Counted from the stretch's first letter, positions 25,829-34,846 are shown. The stretch: DNA of 64,000 nt from Bacteroidia bacterium (GCA_030430205.1 JAUIGE010000029.1:1-64000), one strand, 5' to 3'. A program made the numbers and translations. Notes: generated by a model from the sequence alone, not told the origin.

Positions 25829-25957
25829 ATGCGAAAGCTCAAAGAATTTTATAACAAATACAAAGATTATATCGCTCCGGATATGTGGATGTATATCATC
25901 ATGTTTGGGGGGATAATCCTCTTTTTTGGTCTGGCTTTTATTTTTGGGTGGCTGTGA
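25829..25957 (+). CDS. Small single-pass membrane protein (42 aa)
   Basis: ATG 25829 opens a 42-codon frame. It begins MRKLKEFYNKYKDYI, an amphipathic, basic helix, and ends in one membrane helix (MYIIMFGGIILFFGLAFIF). The arrangement, and the sequence KEFYNKYK, resemble short membrane proteins common in Bacteroidota, but no function is known. It sits between a heptamer array upstream and a strong inverted repeat that begins at its stop codon. Its short length means it could be missed by gene callers; I regard it as probable rather than certain. Confidence 0.6.
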   Translation: MRKLKEFYNKYKDYIAPDMWMYIIMFGGIILFFGLAFIFGWL

Positions 25958-26002
25958 TTTTCCTTACCAATTGGAAATGGCACTTCCGATTGGTAAGGAA
26001 AA
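25958..26002. terminator. 19-bp-arm inverted repeat after the small gene
   Basis: Arms 25958-25976 and 25984-26002 (TTTTCCTTACCAAT and its complement) pair with one mismatch around a 7-nt loop. Runs of T at the start and A at the end make it look like a bidirectional terminator. It begins immediately after the TGA of the 42-residue gene and ends 18 bp before the ATPase start, so it could also act as an operator. Confidence 0.6.
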
Positions 26003-26020
26003 ATGGTAATTTCATGCTCT

Positions 26021-27172
26021 ATGAAACTCCTTAAAAGAGAACTGACAGAAAAAATCCAGCAAAGTCTCCAAAAATATCCTGTAACTGCAATTATTGGATC
26101 AAGGCAAGTAGGGAAATCAACACTTGCAAAAAGTTTATTACAAGCCCACCCTAATAGCCTATATCTGGATTTAGAACGCCCAAAAGATAGGCAGCTGCTG
26201 GATAATGCGGAAGATTTTTTTTCGATTCATAAAGAAAAATTAATCTGTCTTGATGAAATTCAGTTAGTTCCTGGTGTTTTTTCAGTCATGAGGAGTATTG
26301 TGGATGATGAAACATATCATAATAAATTTTTGGTTTTAGGATCAGCCACTCCTGAATTGCTTCGGCAAACATCTCAAACACTGGCTGGCAGAATCGCCTA
26401 CCATGAGTTGACTCCTTTCCTCTGGGAGGAGGTCGGTCATCATACTAATTTGAATACATATCGATTGAGAGGAGGTTTCCCTAAAAGTCTGTTGGCGGAA
26501 TCAGATGAGGATGCGATGGAGTGGATAGCGTTTTTTATCAGAACTTTTTTGGAAAAAGATTTACAACAGTTTGGGTTAAATCTAACGGTACCTTTACTCC
26601 AGCGGCTGTGGATGATGCTGGCTCATTCAAATGGTCAGGTTATCAATTTCAGCAAATTAGGAAGCGCTTTAGGAGTAAGCCATCATACAATTCGGCGGTA
26701 TATTGATATTTTGGAACATACATTTCAGTTAAGGGTGATATATCCCTATTTTGCTAACACAAAAAAACGATTAATTAAGTCTCCCAAGGTTTTTATCAGA
26801 GATACGGGAATATTACATGCTTTGCTCGGCATTGCTTCATTTGATGAGCTATTTCGACATCCGGTATATGGGTCCTCCTGGGAATCTACGGTGATTGAAA
26901 ATGTGATTCATAAATACCAGCGTTGGAATCACTATTTTTTTAGGACAGTCGCAGGCGCTGAGATAGACTTGTTGCTTGAAAAGGCGAATAAAAAAATTGC
27001 GATTGAAATCAAAGCGTCCTCTACGCCAACCGTAACAAAAGGATTTTGGTCTGCTTTAGATACGGTTCAGCCAGATGAAACATACATAATTGCTCCTGTC
27101 CCGCAACCCTTCCCCTTTAAGAATGGAGTTTGGGTATATCCACTTGAAGCGTTTCTGAAGAAAGATGTCTAG
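26021..27172 (+). CDS. AAA ATPase with DUF4143 domain
   Basis: The 383-residue protein has an N-terminal AAA_14-type ATPase with Walker A GSRQVGKST and Walker B LICLDEIQ, plus sensor region VLGSATPELL. The C-terminal DUF4143 part (about 180-380) includes a winged-helix-like stretch (LGSALGVSHHTIRRYIDILE) and a nuclease-like core EIDLLL...KIAIEIKAS, a PD-(D/E)xK-type pattern typical of this family. Such ATPases are widespread, often mobile, and of unsettled function. ATG 26021 places the start just before the first helix; an earlier GTG-like start at 26003 lies in the inverted repeat. The gene overlaps the glycosyltransferase start by 8 nt. It is AT-richer than its neighbours, which hints at transfer. 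Confidence 0.9.
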   Translation: MKLLKRELTEKIQQSLQKYPVTAIIGSRQVGKSTLAKSLLQAHPNSLYLDLERPKDRQLLDNAEDFFSIHKEKLICLDEIQLVPGVFSVMRSIVDDETYHNKFLVLGSATPELLRQTSQTLAGRIAYHELTPFLWEEVGHHTNLNTYRLRGGFPKSLLAESDEDAMEWIAFFIRTFLEKDLQQFGLNLTVPLLQRLWMMLAHSNGQVINFSKLGSALGVSHHTIRRYIDILEHTFQLRVIYPYFANTKKRLIKSPKVFIRDTGILHALLGIASFDELFRHPVYGSSWESTVIENVIHKYQRWNHYFFRTVAGAEIDLLLEKANKKIAIEIKASSTPTVTKGFWSALDTVQPDETYIIAPVPQPFPFKNGVWVYPLEAFLKKDV

Positions 27173-28319
27173 AAATTCCTCTTCCCATATCGCCGTCAAC
27201 ACACGCCTCCTCCTCAGCCACAGGCTGGAAGGCATCGGCAGATTTGCCTATGAAGTGCTATCGCGCATGGTGCAGGAGAATCCTGATGTGCACTTTTCCT
27301 TTTTCTTTGACAGAAAATATGACCCTGCCATGGTCATGGGTGACAATGTCACCCCCTATGTCATCCCGCCGCAGGCGCGGCATCCGCTGCTGTGGCACAG
27401 CTGGTTTCACCTGATGCTGCCGCTCAAGATGCGGCAGATCAGGCCAGACCTCTTCTTTTCACCCGAATTTTACCTGACCGGCGCCAATCATATTCCCCAG
27501 ATTCCCGTCTTTCACGATATCGCCTATGAGCACTATCCGAAAGATATCGCCCCTTTTGCCTCCTGGCATTGCCGCACTTTTTCGCCTAAATATGCCGCCA
27601 AAGCTGCTCAGATTCTGACCGTCTCGGACTTCAGCAAGCGCGATATCATGGCGCAGTATGGGACCGATGAAAGTAAAATTTCAGTGGTTTACAATGGGGC
27701 GAGTCATGGCTTTCGCGCACTTTCAGCAGAAGAGAAAGACCGCATTCGCTCGACATATACCGGCGGAAATCCCTATTTTCACTTCGTTGGCACGATTCAA
27801 CCCCGCAAAAACCTGGAAAACCTTTTGCGCGCATTTGATAAATTTAAGACACAGCAGCCTTCGTCCGTGAAGCTTTTATTGGTAGGGCGGAAAGGCTGGC
27901 AGTATGCCGGGGCTATGGAGACCTATGAAGCGATGCGGCATAAAGAGGATGTGATTTTCACAGGCTTTGTGTCCGATGAGGAGCTGAATGGCATTTACGC
28001 GGCCTCCCTGGCATTGTGCTATGTGCCTTATTTCGAAGGCTTTGGCATACCCATATTGGAAGCGATGCAAAGCGAGACGGCCGTGATCTGTAGCCATGCG
28101 GCCTCTATGCCGGAGGTGGCGGGCGATGCCGCCATCATGGTGGACCCTTTTTCGCCGGAGGCGATCGCAGAAGCTTTGCAGCGGATTTGGGAAAATCCCG
28201 CAGAAAGACAGAAATTGATCGAAAAAGGAAAAAAGCAAAGAGAAAATTTTTCCTGGGAAAAAACCTATTCACTTGTCTGGAAGGTCCTGTCAGGATATTT
28301 AGAAAAAACTGAAAACTGA
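27165..28319 (+). CDS. Family 4 glycosyltransferase (GT-B fold)
   Basis: The 384-residue protein has the GT4 layout. The N-terminal domain includes AVNTRLLLSHRLEGIGRFAYEV and FHDIAYEHYP. The C-terminal nucleotide-sugar domain includes VSDFSKRDI, GTIQPRKNLENLL and PYFEGFGIPILEAMQ, where the E..G..E pattern (EGFGIPILE) is diagnostic, and then SMPEVAGDAA. It probably transfers a sugar from an NDP-sugar during cell-surface polysaccharide synthesis, at the inner face of the membrane. The acceptor is unknown. Its start overlaps the ATPase stop by 8 nt. The last codons (KTEN and stop) are part of a heptamer array, so the C-terminal end of the protein appears to have been set by the repeat. Confidence 0.92.
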   Translation: MSRNSSSHIAVNTRLLLSHRLEGIGRFAYEVLSRMVQENPDVHFSFFFDRKYDPAMVMGDNVTPYVIPPQARHPLLWHSWFHLMLPLKMRQIRPDLFFSPEFYLTGANHIPQIPVFHDIAYEHYPKDIAPFASWHCRTFSPKYAAKAAQILTVSDFSKRDIMAQYGTDESKISVVYNGASHGFRALSAEEKDRIRSTYTGGNPYFHFVGTIQPRKNLENLLRAFDKFKTQQPSSVKLLLVGRKGWQYAGAMETYEAMRHKEDVIFTGFVSDEELNGIYAASLALCYVPYFEGFGIPILEAMQSETAVICSHAASMPEVAGDAAIMVDPFSPEAIAEALQRIWENPAERQKLIEKGKKQRENFSWEKTYSLVWKVLSGYLEKTEN

Positions 28320-28338
28320 AAACTGTAGACTGAAAACT
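28304..28338. repeat. Heptamer array containing a stop codon
   Basis: Five 7-bp words in register: AAAAACT, GAAAACT, GAAAACT, GTAGACT, GAAAACT. The glycosyltransferase TGA (28317-28319) is inside the array, so the last residues of that protein are repeat-encoded. Confidence 0.75.
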
Positions 28339-28434
28339 GCCAGCGACACGCTTATTCATTTGAATCTAACAGAAAATCGAAGGAATCGTACTTCCTGAAA
28401 TAAAAATTACTCAACCTCTTATTTTTAGCTAACA

Positions 28435-29601
28435 ATGAAAAAACTGCTACCCTTTATCCTAATCCTACTTGTTCTGGTGCTTGCTTCTGCTTGTAGTTCT
28501 GGCAAACGGGCCCTTAAGCAAGGCAATTATTATGAAGCGGTGATGAAAGCCACCAACCGCCTTCGCTCTTCTCCGACCAACAAATCTGCGCTTCAGTCGC
28601 TAAAAACCGCCTACCCCAATTTGATCAATTATAACCGGGACCTCGCTGCTAACCTGGAGACGAGCAGCGATCCTTTCAAATGGGAACAGATCGCTGATTT
28701 GTATCAGCAGCTGAATACCGTTTATGATGAAGTCTTGCGCTCACCCGGCGCAAGGACGGTTGTGGCTTCGCCCCAAAATTTCCGCTCTCAATACGAAAAC
28801 GCACTTACCCGTGCGGCTGAAGCCCGCTACCAACTCGGTGAAACTGAGTTGGACAAGAGCCTGATGCTCGAAAACCGCGAGGCGGCCAAGCTCGCTTACG
28901 AGCATTTCAAAAGGGCTTTTGAGTTGCAGCCGAGTTTCCGCGATGCGGAAGCAAAAATGTACGAGGCCAGAGACATCGCCACCGTGCATGTGGTCATAGA
29001 ACCGATTCCGGTTTCTCAACGCTACAACCTCAGCAATGAATTTTTCCAAAATAAAATCATGGAATATGTACGCTCTTCTGCAAAAAGTGAGTTCGTGCGA
29101 TTTTATAGCCCTTATGACCTGGAAGGAAATAACAGACAGCCTGATCACATCATCCAAATGTGGTTTGACGACTTTCAGGTAGGCAATTCTAAAATCAAGG
29201 AAACGGTTACGGATAGAACTGCGGATAGCGTTGTAGTCGGTACTGTGGATGTGGTGGAAAATGGAGAAAAAGTCAAAAAGGACGTTTATGGAACCGTTAC
29301 GGCAAAAGTTCACATTTTTGAAAAAGAGCTGATTTCCCGTGGTTTGCTTGATTTTAAAATCATAGATGCAAAAGATGGCGCCATTTTGACCCAAAATAAA
29401 TTTCCCGGAACCCATACCTGGCGGGAGACCTGGGGCTATTTCAATGGAGATGAAAGGGCCTTGAGTACAACTGACAAAAACAAGATTAAAAACAGAAAAG
29501 AGGTGCCGGACCCCACTCCCCAGGATCTTTTCATCGCTTTCACCCAACCGATTTACAACCAGGTGACGAGCTTTATACAGAACTTTTACCGCAGGTACTA
29601 A
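28435..29601 (+). CDS. TPR-like lipoprotein
   Basis: The 388 residues open with a lipoprotein signal (MKKLLPFILILLVLVLASAC, lipobox LASAC). The next ~180 residues form helical tetratricopeptide-like pairs: KRALKQGNYYEAVMKATNRL, then YQLGETELDKSLML and AYEHFKRAFELQPSF. The C-terminal half (about 190-388) is a beta-rich domain with YNLSNEFFQNKIMEYV and GTVTAKVHIFEKEL. It is likely anchored in the inner leaflet of the outer membrane. I do not know its partners. The first helix pair resembles short lipoproteins of the Bacteroidota envelope. It is monocistronic, with a strong hairpin following. Confidence 0.82.
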   Translation: MKKLLPFILILLVLVLASACSSGKRALKQGNYYEAVMKATNRLRSSPTNKSALQSLKTAYPNLINYNRDLAANLETSSDPFKWEQIADLYQQLNTVYDEVLRSPGARTVVASPQNFRSQYENALTRAAEARYQLGETELDKSLMLENREAAKLAYEHFKRAFELQPSFRDAEAKMYEARDIATVHVVIEPIPVSQRYNLSNEFFQNKIMEYVRSSAKSEFVRFYSPYDLEGNNRQPDHIIQMWFDDFQVGNSKIKETVTDRTADSVVVGTVDVVENGEKVKKDVYGTVTAKVHIFEKELISRGLLDFKIIDAKDGAILTQNKFPGTHTWRETWGYFNGDERALSTTDKNKIKNRKEVPDPTPQDLFIAFTQPIYNQVTSFIQNFYRRY

Positions 29602-29617
29602 AGCTATCAGCGGGCAT

Positions 29618-29667
29618 AAAACAGGAAGGCGGAGGAGGAAGTTTATTCCCTCTCCGCCTTTCTGTTT
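29618..29667. terminator. Bidirectional terminator hairpin
   Basis: AAACAGGAAGGCGGAGG and CCTCTCCGCCTTTCTGTTT form long arms with one bulge around a short loop, with A residues on the left and T residues on the right. It lies between the convergent TPR-like lipoprotein and dxs genes and can serve both. Confidence 0.8.
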
Positions 29668-29681
29668 AGCTTATTATTATT

Positions 29682-31598
29682 TTATCCGAAAACTGCTTCT
29701 CCCATCAATTCCCGCACAGCTTTCACGATGGCATCTTTGTCGTAGCCATATTTTGCCCATAGCTCTTCCTGGGTGCCATGCTCGATGAATTTATCGGGCA
29801 GGCCGAGGCGCTCTACTTTGGCGCTGTAGCCATGGTCTACCATAAATTCCAGCACAGCTGAGCCAAAGCCGCCCATCAGGGCGCCGTCCTCTACCGTGAC
29901 CACACGGTCAAATTGCTGGAAAATCTCATGAAGCATCTCTTCATCAAGCGGCTTGACAAAGCGCATGTCATAGTGCGCAGGATTCAGCTTTTCAGCTTGC
30001 AGTTGCTCGATGGCCTCCTGGGCAAAATTGCCCGGATGGCCAATCGTCAGGATGGCGACGCCTTCGCCTGCTGTCATCCTGCGGCCTTTGCCTACAGGGA
30101 TGATTTCCATTTCATTTTGCCAGTCTACTTTCACGCCTTTTCCACGTGGGTAGCGAATGGAAAATGGGCCCATATCATCCTGACTGGCAGTCAGCATAAG
30201 GTTTCTGAGCTCATGCTCATCCATAGGGGCGGCTACAACCATATTGGGAATACAGCGAAAATAAGACAAGTCAAAAGAGCCCTGATGCGTATGTCCGTCA
30301 GCGCCGGCAAGGCCGCCGCGGTCGAGACAAAAAACCACATTCAGGTTCTGAATAGCCACATCATGGATCACCTGATCGTAGGCGCGCTGCATGAAAGTGG
30401 AGTAAATATTACAAAATGGAATCAGCCCCTGAGTAGCCATACCGGCCGAAAATGTCACCGCATGCTGCTCGGCGATGCCGACATCAAATGCCCTGTCGGG
30501 CATGGCTTCCATCATCAGATTGAGGCTACAACCACTGGGCATAGCGGGCGTGACGCCCATGATTTTTTCGTTTTTCTCCGCCAGTTCGATGATCGTTTTG
30601 CCAAAAACGTCCTGGTATTTGGGGGCTGAAGGTTTGTCAGATTTGCTTTTCTGAATCTCTCCCGTCACTTTATCAAACAAACCTGGCGCATGCCACTGGG
30701 TCTGGTTTTTTTCTGCCAGCTCAAAGCCTTTTCCTTTTACTGTCACACAGTGCAGCAGTTTGGGGCCGGGGATATTTTTCATGTCCTCCAGCAGGCGCAC
30801 CATGTGATTCACATCATGACCGTCTACCGGGCCAAAGTATCGAAAGCCCAAAGCTTCGAAAAGCATGCCTGGCTTGGTCGCTGAGGCCGTCAGGCCTTGC
30901 TCCAGCCTGGCCGCGATGCCGCGGGCCTTATCACCGAGCTTGTTCAATTTACCCAAAAGCTTCCACACCTCATCGCGGATCTTGTTGTAGGTTTTGGATG
31001 TGGTGATATCTGTCAGGTATTCTTTGAGTGCGCCTACATTCGGATCAATTGACATGCAGTTGTCATTCAGGACCACAAGCATATCTGCTTTTTCCCAACC
31101 ACCATGATTGAGTCCCTCGAAAGCCATGCCGCCAGTGATGGCTCCATCTCCGATCACAGCGACCACTTTGCGGTCGTCTTCCTGCTTATAGGTCTTGGCG
31201 ATGGCCATGCCTACAGCAGCGGAGATCGAAGTGGAAGAGTGGCCTACGCCAAAGGTATCATACTCAGACTCAGTGCGTTTGGGAAAGCCAGAGATGCCGC
31301 CAAACTTGCGGTTGGTGTGAAAAAGCTCACGGCGACCCGTGAGGATTTTATGGCCGTAGGCCTGATGACCTACATCCCAGATAAGCTGGTCATAGGGCGT
31401 ATTATAGACATAGTGCAGTGCCGTGGTGAGCTCTACTACGCCCAGGCTCGCACCAAAATGGCCGCCATTTACAGAGACAGTAGAGATGATATAATCCCGC
31501 AGTTCGTTGCAAAAATCATAGAGTTGTTCGGGCTTTAGCTTGCGCAATTCTTCTGGTGTATTCACCTGCGACAGCAGCGGTCCAGCTTCGATCTTCAT
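29682..31598 (-). CDS. dxs: 1-deoxy-D-xylulose-5-phosphate synthase
   Basis: DXS condenses pyruvate and glyceraldehyde-3-phosphate to DXP with loss of CO2, the first step of the MEP isoprenoid pathway, in the cytosol. The 638-residue length is normal. The thiamine-diphosphate motif is AVIGDGAITGG (near 150) followed by VVLNDNCMS. The transketolase-like second domain includes the family stretch DRGGLAGADGHTHQG and EQHAVTFSAGMA, and the C-terminal domain starts near VGKGRRMTAG. An N-terminal HFGASLGVVELT segment also fits. ATG 31598 gives the usual N-terminus. It is divergent from the peptidoglycan-binding protein gene, with about 200 bp between. Confidence 0.97.
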   Translation of the reverse strand: MKIEAGPLLSQVNTPEELRKLKPEQLYDFCNELRDYIISTVSVNGGHFGASLGVVELTTALHYVYNTPYDQLIWDVGHQAYGHKILTGRRELFHTNRKFGGISGFPKRTESEYDTFGVGHSSTSISAAVGMAIAKTYKQEDDRKVVAVIGDGAITGGMAFEGLNHGGWEKADMLVVLNDNCMSIDPNVGALKEYLTDITTSKTYNKIRDEVWKLLGKLNKLGDKARGIAARLEQGLTASATKPGMLFEALGFRYFGPVDGHDVNHMVRLLEDMKNIPGPKLLHCVTVKGKGFELAEKNQTQWHAPGLFDKVTGEIQKSKSDKPSAPKYQDVFGKTIIELAEKNEKIMGVTPAMPSGCSLNLMMEAMPDRAFDVGIAEQHAVTFSAGMATQGLIPFCNIYSTFMQRAYDQVIHDVAIQNLNVVFCLDRGGLAGADGHTHQGSFDLSYFRCIPNMVVAAPMDEHELRNLMLTASQDDMGPFSIRYPRGKGVKVDWQNEMEIIPVGKGRRMTAGEGVAILTIGHPGNFAQEAIEQLQAEKLNPAHYDMRFVKPLDEEMLHEIFQQFDRVVTVEDGALMGGFGSAVLEFMVDHGYSAKVERLGLPDKFIEHGTQEELWAKYGYDKDAIVKAVRELMGEAVFG

Positions 31599-31806
31599 GA
31601 TGTAGATGTTAAGTGTGTAGTTCGTTGGAAATTTGAAGTAAAACAGCGGGTTAGGCGAAATTGTTTAAGGCTCGAAAGATATAACATTTTTTTCATTTGT
31701 TTGTTCAGCGCATCGCAGACAACAAAAACCCTATGTCAAAGCGATAAGCAGAAATAAAAGGGAAATTGCTATATTGAACCTTCCATTCAAAAAAGCACTT
31801 CCCACT

Positions 31807-33546
31807 ATGTTTTATACGGATACTTTACAATCTCTTGTTGAGCAGGACCAGGTCAGTCAAACCCTTTATCGCGGCTCTGACGCCAGTTGGGCCATTCGAT
31901 GTTTGCAGATAGGCCTCAAGGATTTGGGCTACGGAGACGAAATGAACTGGGATACCTACATGGCTGATGGCGGTTATGGCGGCGGTTCGACGCGGGCGGT
32001 AGCAGCTTTTTTACAAAAAAGCGGCATCTCGGGGGACGGTACCAAAGTGGAGAAGCCTGTTCTCCAAAAAATGCTGGCCATGCTCGCCGCCAAAAACGAC
32101 CTGCTAAGCCTACGGCAGACCATCGCCGATGACGATGTCATGATCAAATACTCCCAGGACAGCGGCGACAACGCCGCCATACAGGGCCTGCAACGGCTGC
32201 TCTTCATTCTGGGCTATGGCGAGCAACTCGCCTGGGACAATATGAGCCCCTCAGGCGTATACCATACGCCTACCATGGCAGCTGTCAAGGCTTTTGGCCT
32301 TGCCGAAAATATGCCTACCGAAGGCATCGCCCTCAGTACAGAGCTCGCGAAGCGCATAGATCAAAAAGTCTCAGCTTGGTATGGCGCAAAGGTGGTCTTT
32401 GGCAACAGCGATGCCGCAGGAAGACGCGGCGCAGATGTGACCGTCGAGGAGGTCGGAGGCAAATTGTTTGCCTGGGACCAATTCTTTAAATTAAGGCTCC
32501 TGAGACATGAAAAAGGCGTTTTTGTACGTGGAAGCGAGCGTGCAGAAAGCTTTGTCCAAACCTATGCTGAAGCCCTCAAAGCCGAAGGCATGACCGATTC
32601 TGCCTTGCGTTTGATGGTGCCGGTTTCCGAAAATGAAGGAGCCATGGACGCCATCAATACCTGGGACAATGCCTTCCTTTCCTTTGGTATGTACCAATGG
32701 ACCATGGGCACAGGCACCGCAAAAGGCGAGCTGCCAAGCTTGCTCAACCGAATCAGAAAATTTGATCCGGATACCTTCCAGTCCTATTATGGGCGCTTTG
32801 GGCTGGGCATAGATGAAGCCAATTCCGATGAAGTATATGGAAGGGTGACCTTAAATGGGAAAAGTGTAGAGGCCGAGTCAGATAAAGAGCAATTTCGGGA
32901 TAACAAATGGGCCTTTCGCTTCTGGCGTGCGGGCCTTGATCCCATGATCAAACTGGTGCAGATGATCCACGCTTTTGAGCGTTTATACACTTTTTACCAT
33001 CATCCCAATTACCTGGTAAAAGGGAAGTATTTTGTAGATCAGATCATCACTTCTGAATACGGCACTGCCTTGATTCTTGACCACCACGTCAACCGTCCTG
33101 CCCACCCCAGAACCCAACTGGGACAGGCGATGGACCAGACAGGCCTTGCCTCCAAAGATCCCGCAAGCTGGACCACCGACGATGAGCGAAAGCTGATCGC
33201 CCAATACCTCCAAATCCGCAAGTCATCCAGCATGACGGATCCCGAAAAGCGAGCTACCATCACCCAGAAATACCTGAAAGAAGGCAAGCTTTCCGATGAG
33301 CGCGGCTCCTTTGAGTTGGCACCCAAAACCAAAGGTCTGGAAAGCGATGTCAGCGTATTTCCCCGTGGGTTGGATGAAAAAGCTTTCCCAACTATCAGAG
33401 AAACAGAAGAAAACCGCGGTACGGTGGAACCCGCTGGCTGGCGTGAGGAAGGTGTGCCTTCTACGAGCAGTACGGTTTCCGACTCCGTCGTAAACACGCC
33501 TGAAGAGAGCTGGTTGAAGCGGCTTTGGCGGTCTATTTTTGGGTAA
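31807..33546 (+). CDS. Peptidoglycan-binding, lysozyme-like protein without signal peptide
   Basis: The 579 residues start at ATG 31807, whose MFYTDTLQSL suits the first domain; a 5' extension to 31774 is possible. Two putative peptidoglycan-binding modules come first: about 15-95 (SWAIRCLQIGLKDLGYG, GSTRAVAAFLQK) and about 115-190 (AAIQGLQRLLFILGYG, TMAAVKAFGL). A lysozyme-like catalytic domain follows (about 240-440), with PVSENEGAMDAINTWDNAFLS and GMYQWTMG, where Glu in SENEGAMD is the probable acid residue. No signal peptide is present, unlike cell-wall hydrolases exported by Sec. Similar proteins occur with contractile injection systems and phage tails, but none is nearby. It may be an effector or an autolysin released on lysis. 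Confidence 0.75.
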   Translation: MFYTDTLQSLVEQDQVSQTLYRGSDASWAIRCLQIGLKDLGYGDEMNWDTYMADGGYGGGSTRAVAAFLQKSGISGDGTKVEKPVLQKMLAMLAAKNDLLSLRQTIADDDVMIKYSQDSGDNAAIQGLQRLLFILGYGEQLAWDNMSPSGVYHTPTMAAVKAFGLAENMPTEGIALSTELAKRIDQKVSAWYGAKVVFGNSDAAGRRGADVTVEEVGGKLFAWDQFFKLRLLRHEKGVFVRGSERAESFVQTYAEALKAEGMTDSALRLMVPVSENEGAMDAINTWDNAFLSFGMYQWTMGTGTAKGELPSLLNRIRKFDPDTFQSYYGRFGLGIDEANSDEVYGRVTLNGKSVEAESDKEQFRDNKWAFRFWRAGLDPMIKLVQMIHAFERLYTFYHHPNYLVKGKYFVDQIITSEYGTALILDHHVNRPAHPRTQLGQAMDQTGLASKDPASWTTDDERKLIAQYLQIRKSSSMTDPEKRATITQKYLKEGKLSDERGSFELAPKTKGLESDVSVFPRGLDEKAFPTIRETEENRGTVEPAGWREEGVPSTSSTVSDSVVNTPEESWLKRLWRSIFG

Positions 33547-33830
33547 GGAGTAACCCCATATTCCGCACTCATTTCCTTCATCTTCCGATAAAACGCCTCC
33601 CGATAATAAGCAGGCATCTCCGAGCCATGGGCAAAATACTTTTGGTAACGAGCTTCCAATTCGGGGAAGTGCCTGCGAATCGCCTGAAGCATCAGCGTCT
33701 TGCTGTCGGCTTTTTCATTGCCAAAAAGCGTGATTGTTGCAGGCTGGAGATAGGCTACATTCGCTTCTTTAAATGAAGAAAAAAGCTGATGTAAGGACGC
33801 GGTCGTATCGGAGAAAAAGGCAAAAGCGCC
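33547..33830 (-). pseudogene. C-terminal remnant of a radical-SAM (SplB-like) protein
   Basis: The minus strand holds an uninterrupted frame reading GAFAFFSDTTASL, ANVAYLQPATITLFG, MLQAIRRHFPELEARYQKYF and YREAFYRKMKEM up to SAEYGV. The succession LTLFG..., a helix with PEL..Y..YF, then a final helix resembles the C-terminal end of spore photolyase-like radical-SAM proteins. There is no start codon with a plausible N-terminus, and the frame then runs antisense to the preceding gene with no sensible end. It is best read as a fragment left after rearrangement. Assignment is tentative. Confidence 0.4.
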
Positions 33831-33857
33831 TGTCGGGCGATGCCGACAGACGCTTTT
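33822..33857. terminator. Bidirectional terminator hairpin
   Basis: AAAAGCG-CTGTCGG pairs with CCGACAG-CGCTTTT around the loop GCGATG. A residues precede it and T residues follow. It lies just after the stop of the first FKBP gene (minus strand) and would end its transcription, and could also stop + strand read-through. Confidence 0.8.
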
Positions 33858-33889
33858 GGGATCGCAAGATCCATGTATGAGCTGCGCTC

Positions 33890-34846
33890 TTATTCTCCGA
33901 TACCGAAAAATTCGATATCAAACTCCAGAGTAGCACCTGGGGGAATGTTGGGAGGGCTGCCTACATCGCCATAGGCGATGTCAGAAGGGAGCCAGATGGT
34001 CCATTTTTCGCCCGGCTTCATGAGGGGCAAAGCAATCTGCCAGCCGCGGATCAGCCTTGTGAGGTCAAAAGTTACAGGCTCACTGCCTTCACCTTTTTCA
34101 GAGCTGTCAAAGACAGTTCCGTCAAGCAGACGACCAGTATAGTGGATGGTGACTTTGTCACTGAGGGTAGGAGAAGCCCCGCCACCTTTACCAGATTTCA
34201 ACACTTTGTACTGCATGCCGCTTTCGTGTACCTGAACGCCATCTTTCTCTTTGTTGGCATCCATAAAAGCTTTACCCGCTTCTTTGTTGGGGCCAGCTTC
34301 AGCCTGGCTTTTTTCAGCCTGAGCTGCGCGAGCGTTATTGCTGGCAATCTGGTTGAATTTATTAGTGAGCAGTTGGCTCTCTGCCTCAGCAAATAAAGAG
34401 GTGCCAGCATTGGCATCATTAAAGCCTGCCGCCAATGGCTCCAGCACAGGTTCCATATTGATGTCTTTCAACTGGCTGACGAAGTAAACGCCATAAGCGT
34501 AAGAAACTTCATCCATATTGGATGTAAGGCCATCCTCAGCTGTAATGGCACGGCCATTACGGGCTTGAGCTTCACGGCCAAATTCCTGAATTTGCTGCAT
34601 CACAGCAGGCATTTCTATTGTGGTGGTACCTGCAGCCTCGTCTTTCAGGCCTTTTTCAAAATTGGCGGCATTCCAGGTAAGACCTTCCAGGTTCATCCCC
34701 TTGACAATAGAGCTGCCAAAAGCATAGTACATGCTATCCTCAGCAGTAGTCAGTTTAATATCTTTTCCAGATGTCGCTCCGCTTTTTCCTGAGTCACAAG
34801 CATATAGCAAGACCAGCAAGGGAAGCAAAAAAAACAGTTTCTTCAT
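33890..34846 (-). CDS. FKBP-type peptidyl-prolyl isomerase lipoprotein (copy 1)
   Basis: The 318 residues begin with MKKLFFLLPLLVLLYAC, a lipoprotein signal. A helical FKBP_N-type dimerisation region (about 35-210; SMYYAFGSSIVKGM, EVSYAYGVYFVSQL) precedes a C-terminal FKBP domain (about 215-318). The latter includes MQYKVLKSGKG, DKVTIHYTGRLLDGTVFDSS, IRGWQIALPLMKPGEKWTIWLPS and YGDVGSPPNIPPGATLEFDIE. These FkpA/Mip-like proteins catalyse prolyl isomerisation and assist folding outside the cytoplasm. ATG 34846 was chosen because it starts the signal peptide; the frame extends to 34903. A close paralogue precedes it. Confidence 0.93.
   Translation of the reverse strand: MKKLFFLLPLLVLLYACDSGKSGATSGKDIKLTTAEDSMYYAFGSSIVKGMNLEGLTWNAANFEKGLKDEAAGTTTIEMPAVMQQIQEFGREAQARNGRAITAEDGLTSNMDEVSYAYGVYFVSQLKDINMEPVLEPLAAGFNDANAGTSLFAEAESQLLTNKFNQIASNNARAAQAEKSQAEAGPNKEAGKAFMDANKEKDGVQVHESGMQYKVLKSGKGGGASPTLSDKVTIHYTGRLLDGTVFDSSEKGEGSEPVTFDLTRLIRGWQIALPLMKPGEKWTIWLPSDIAYGDVGSPPNIPPGATLEFDIEFFGIGE

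Noticed and set aside
33039-33692. 217-codon minus-strand frame overlapping the lysozyme-like gene
   Set aside because: Only its first ~45 codons look protein-like (the radical-SAM remnant); the rest is antisense to a well supported gene.
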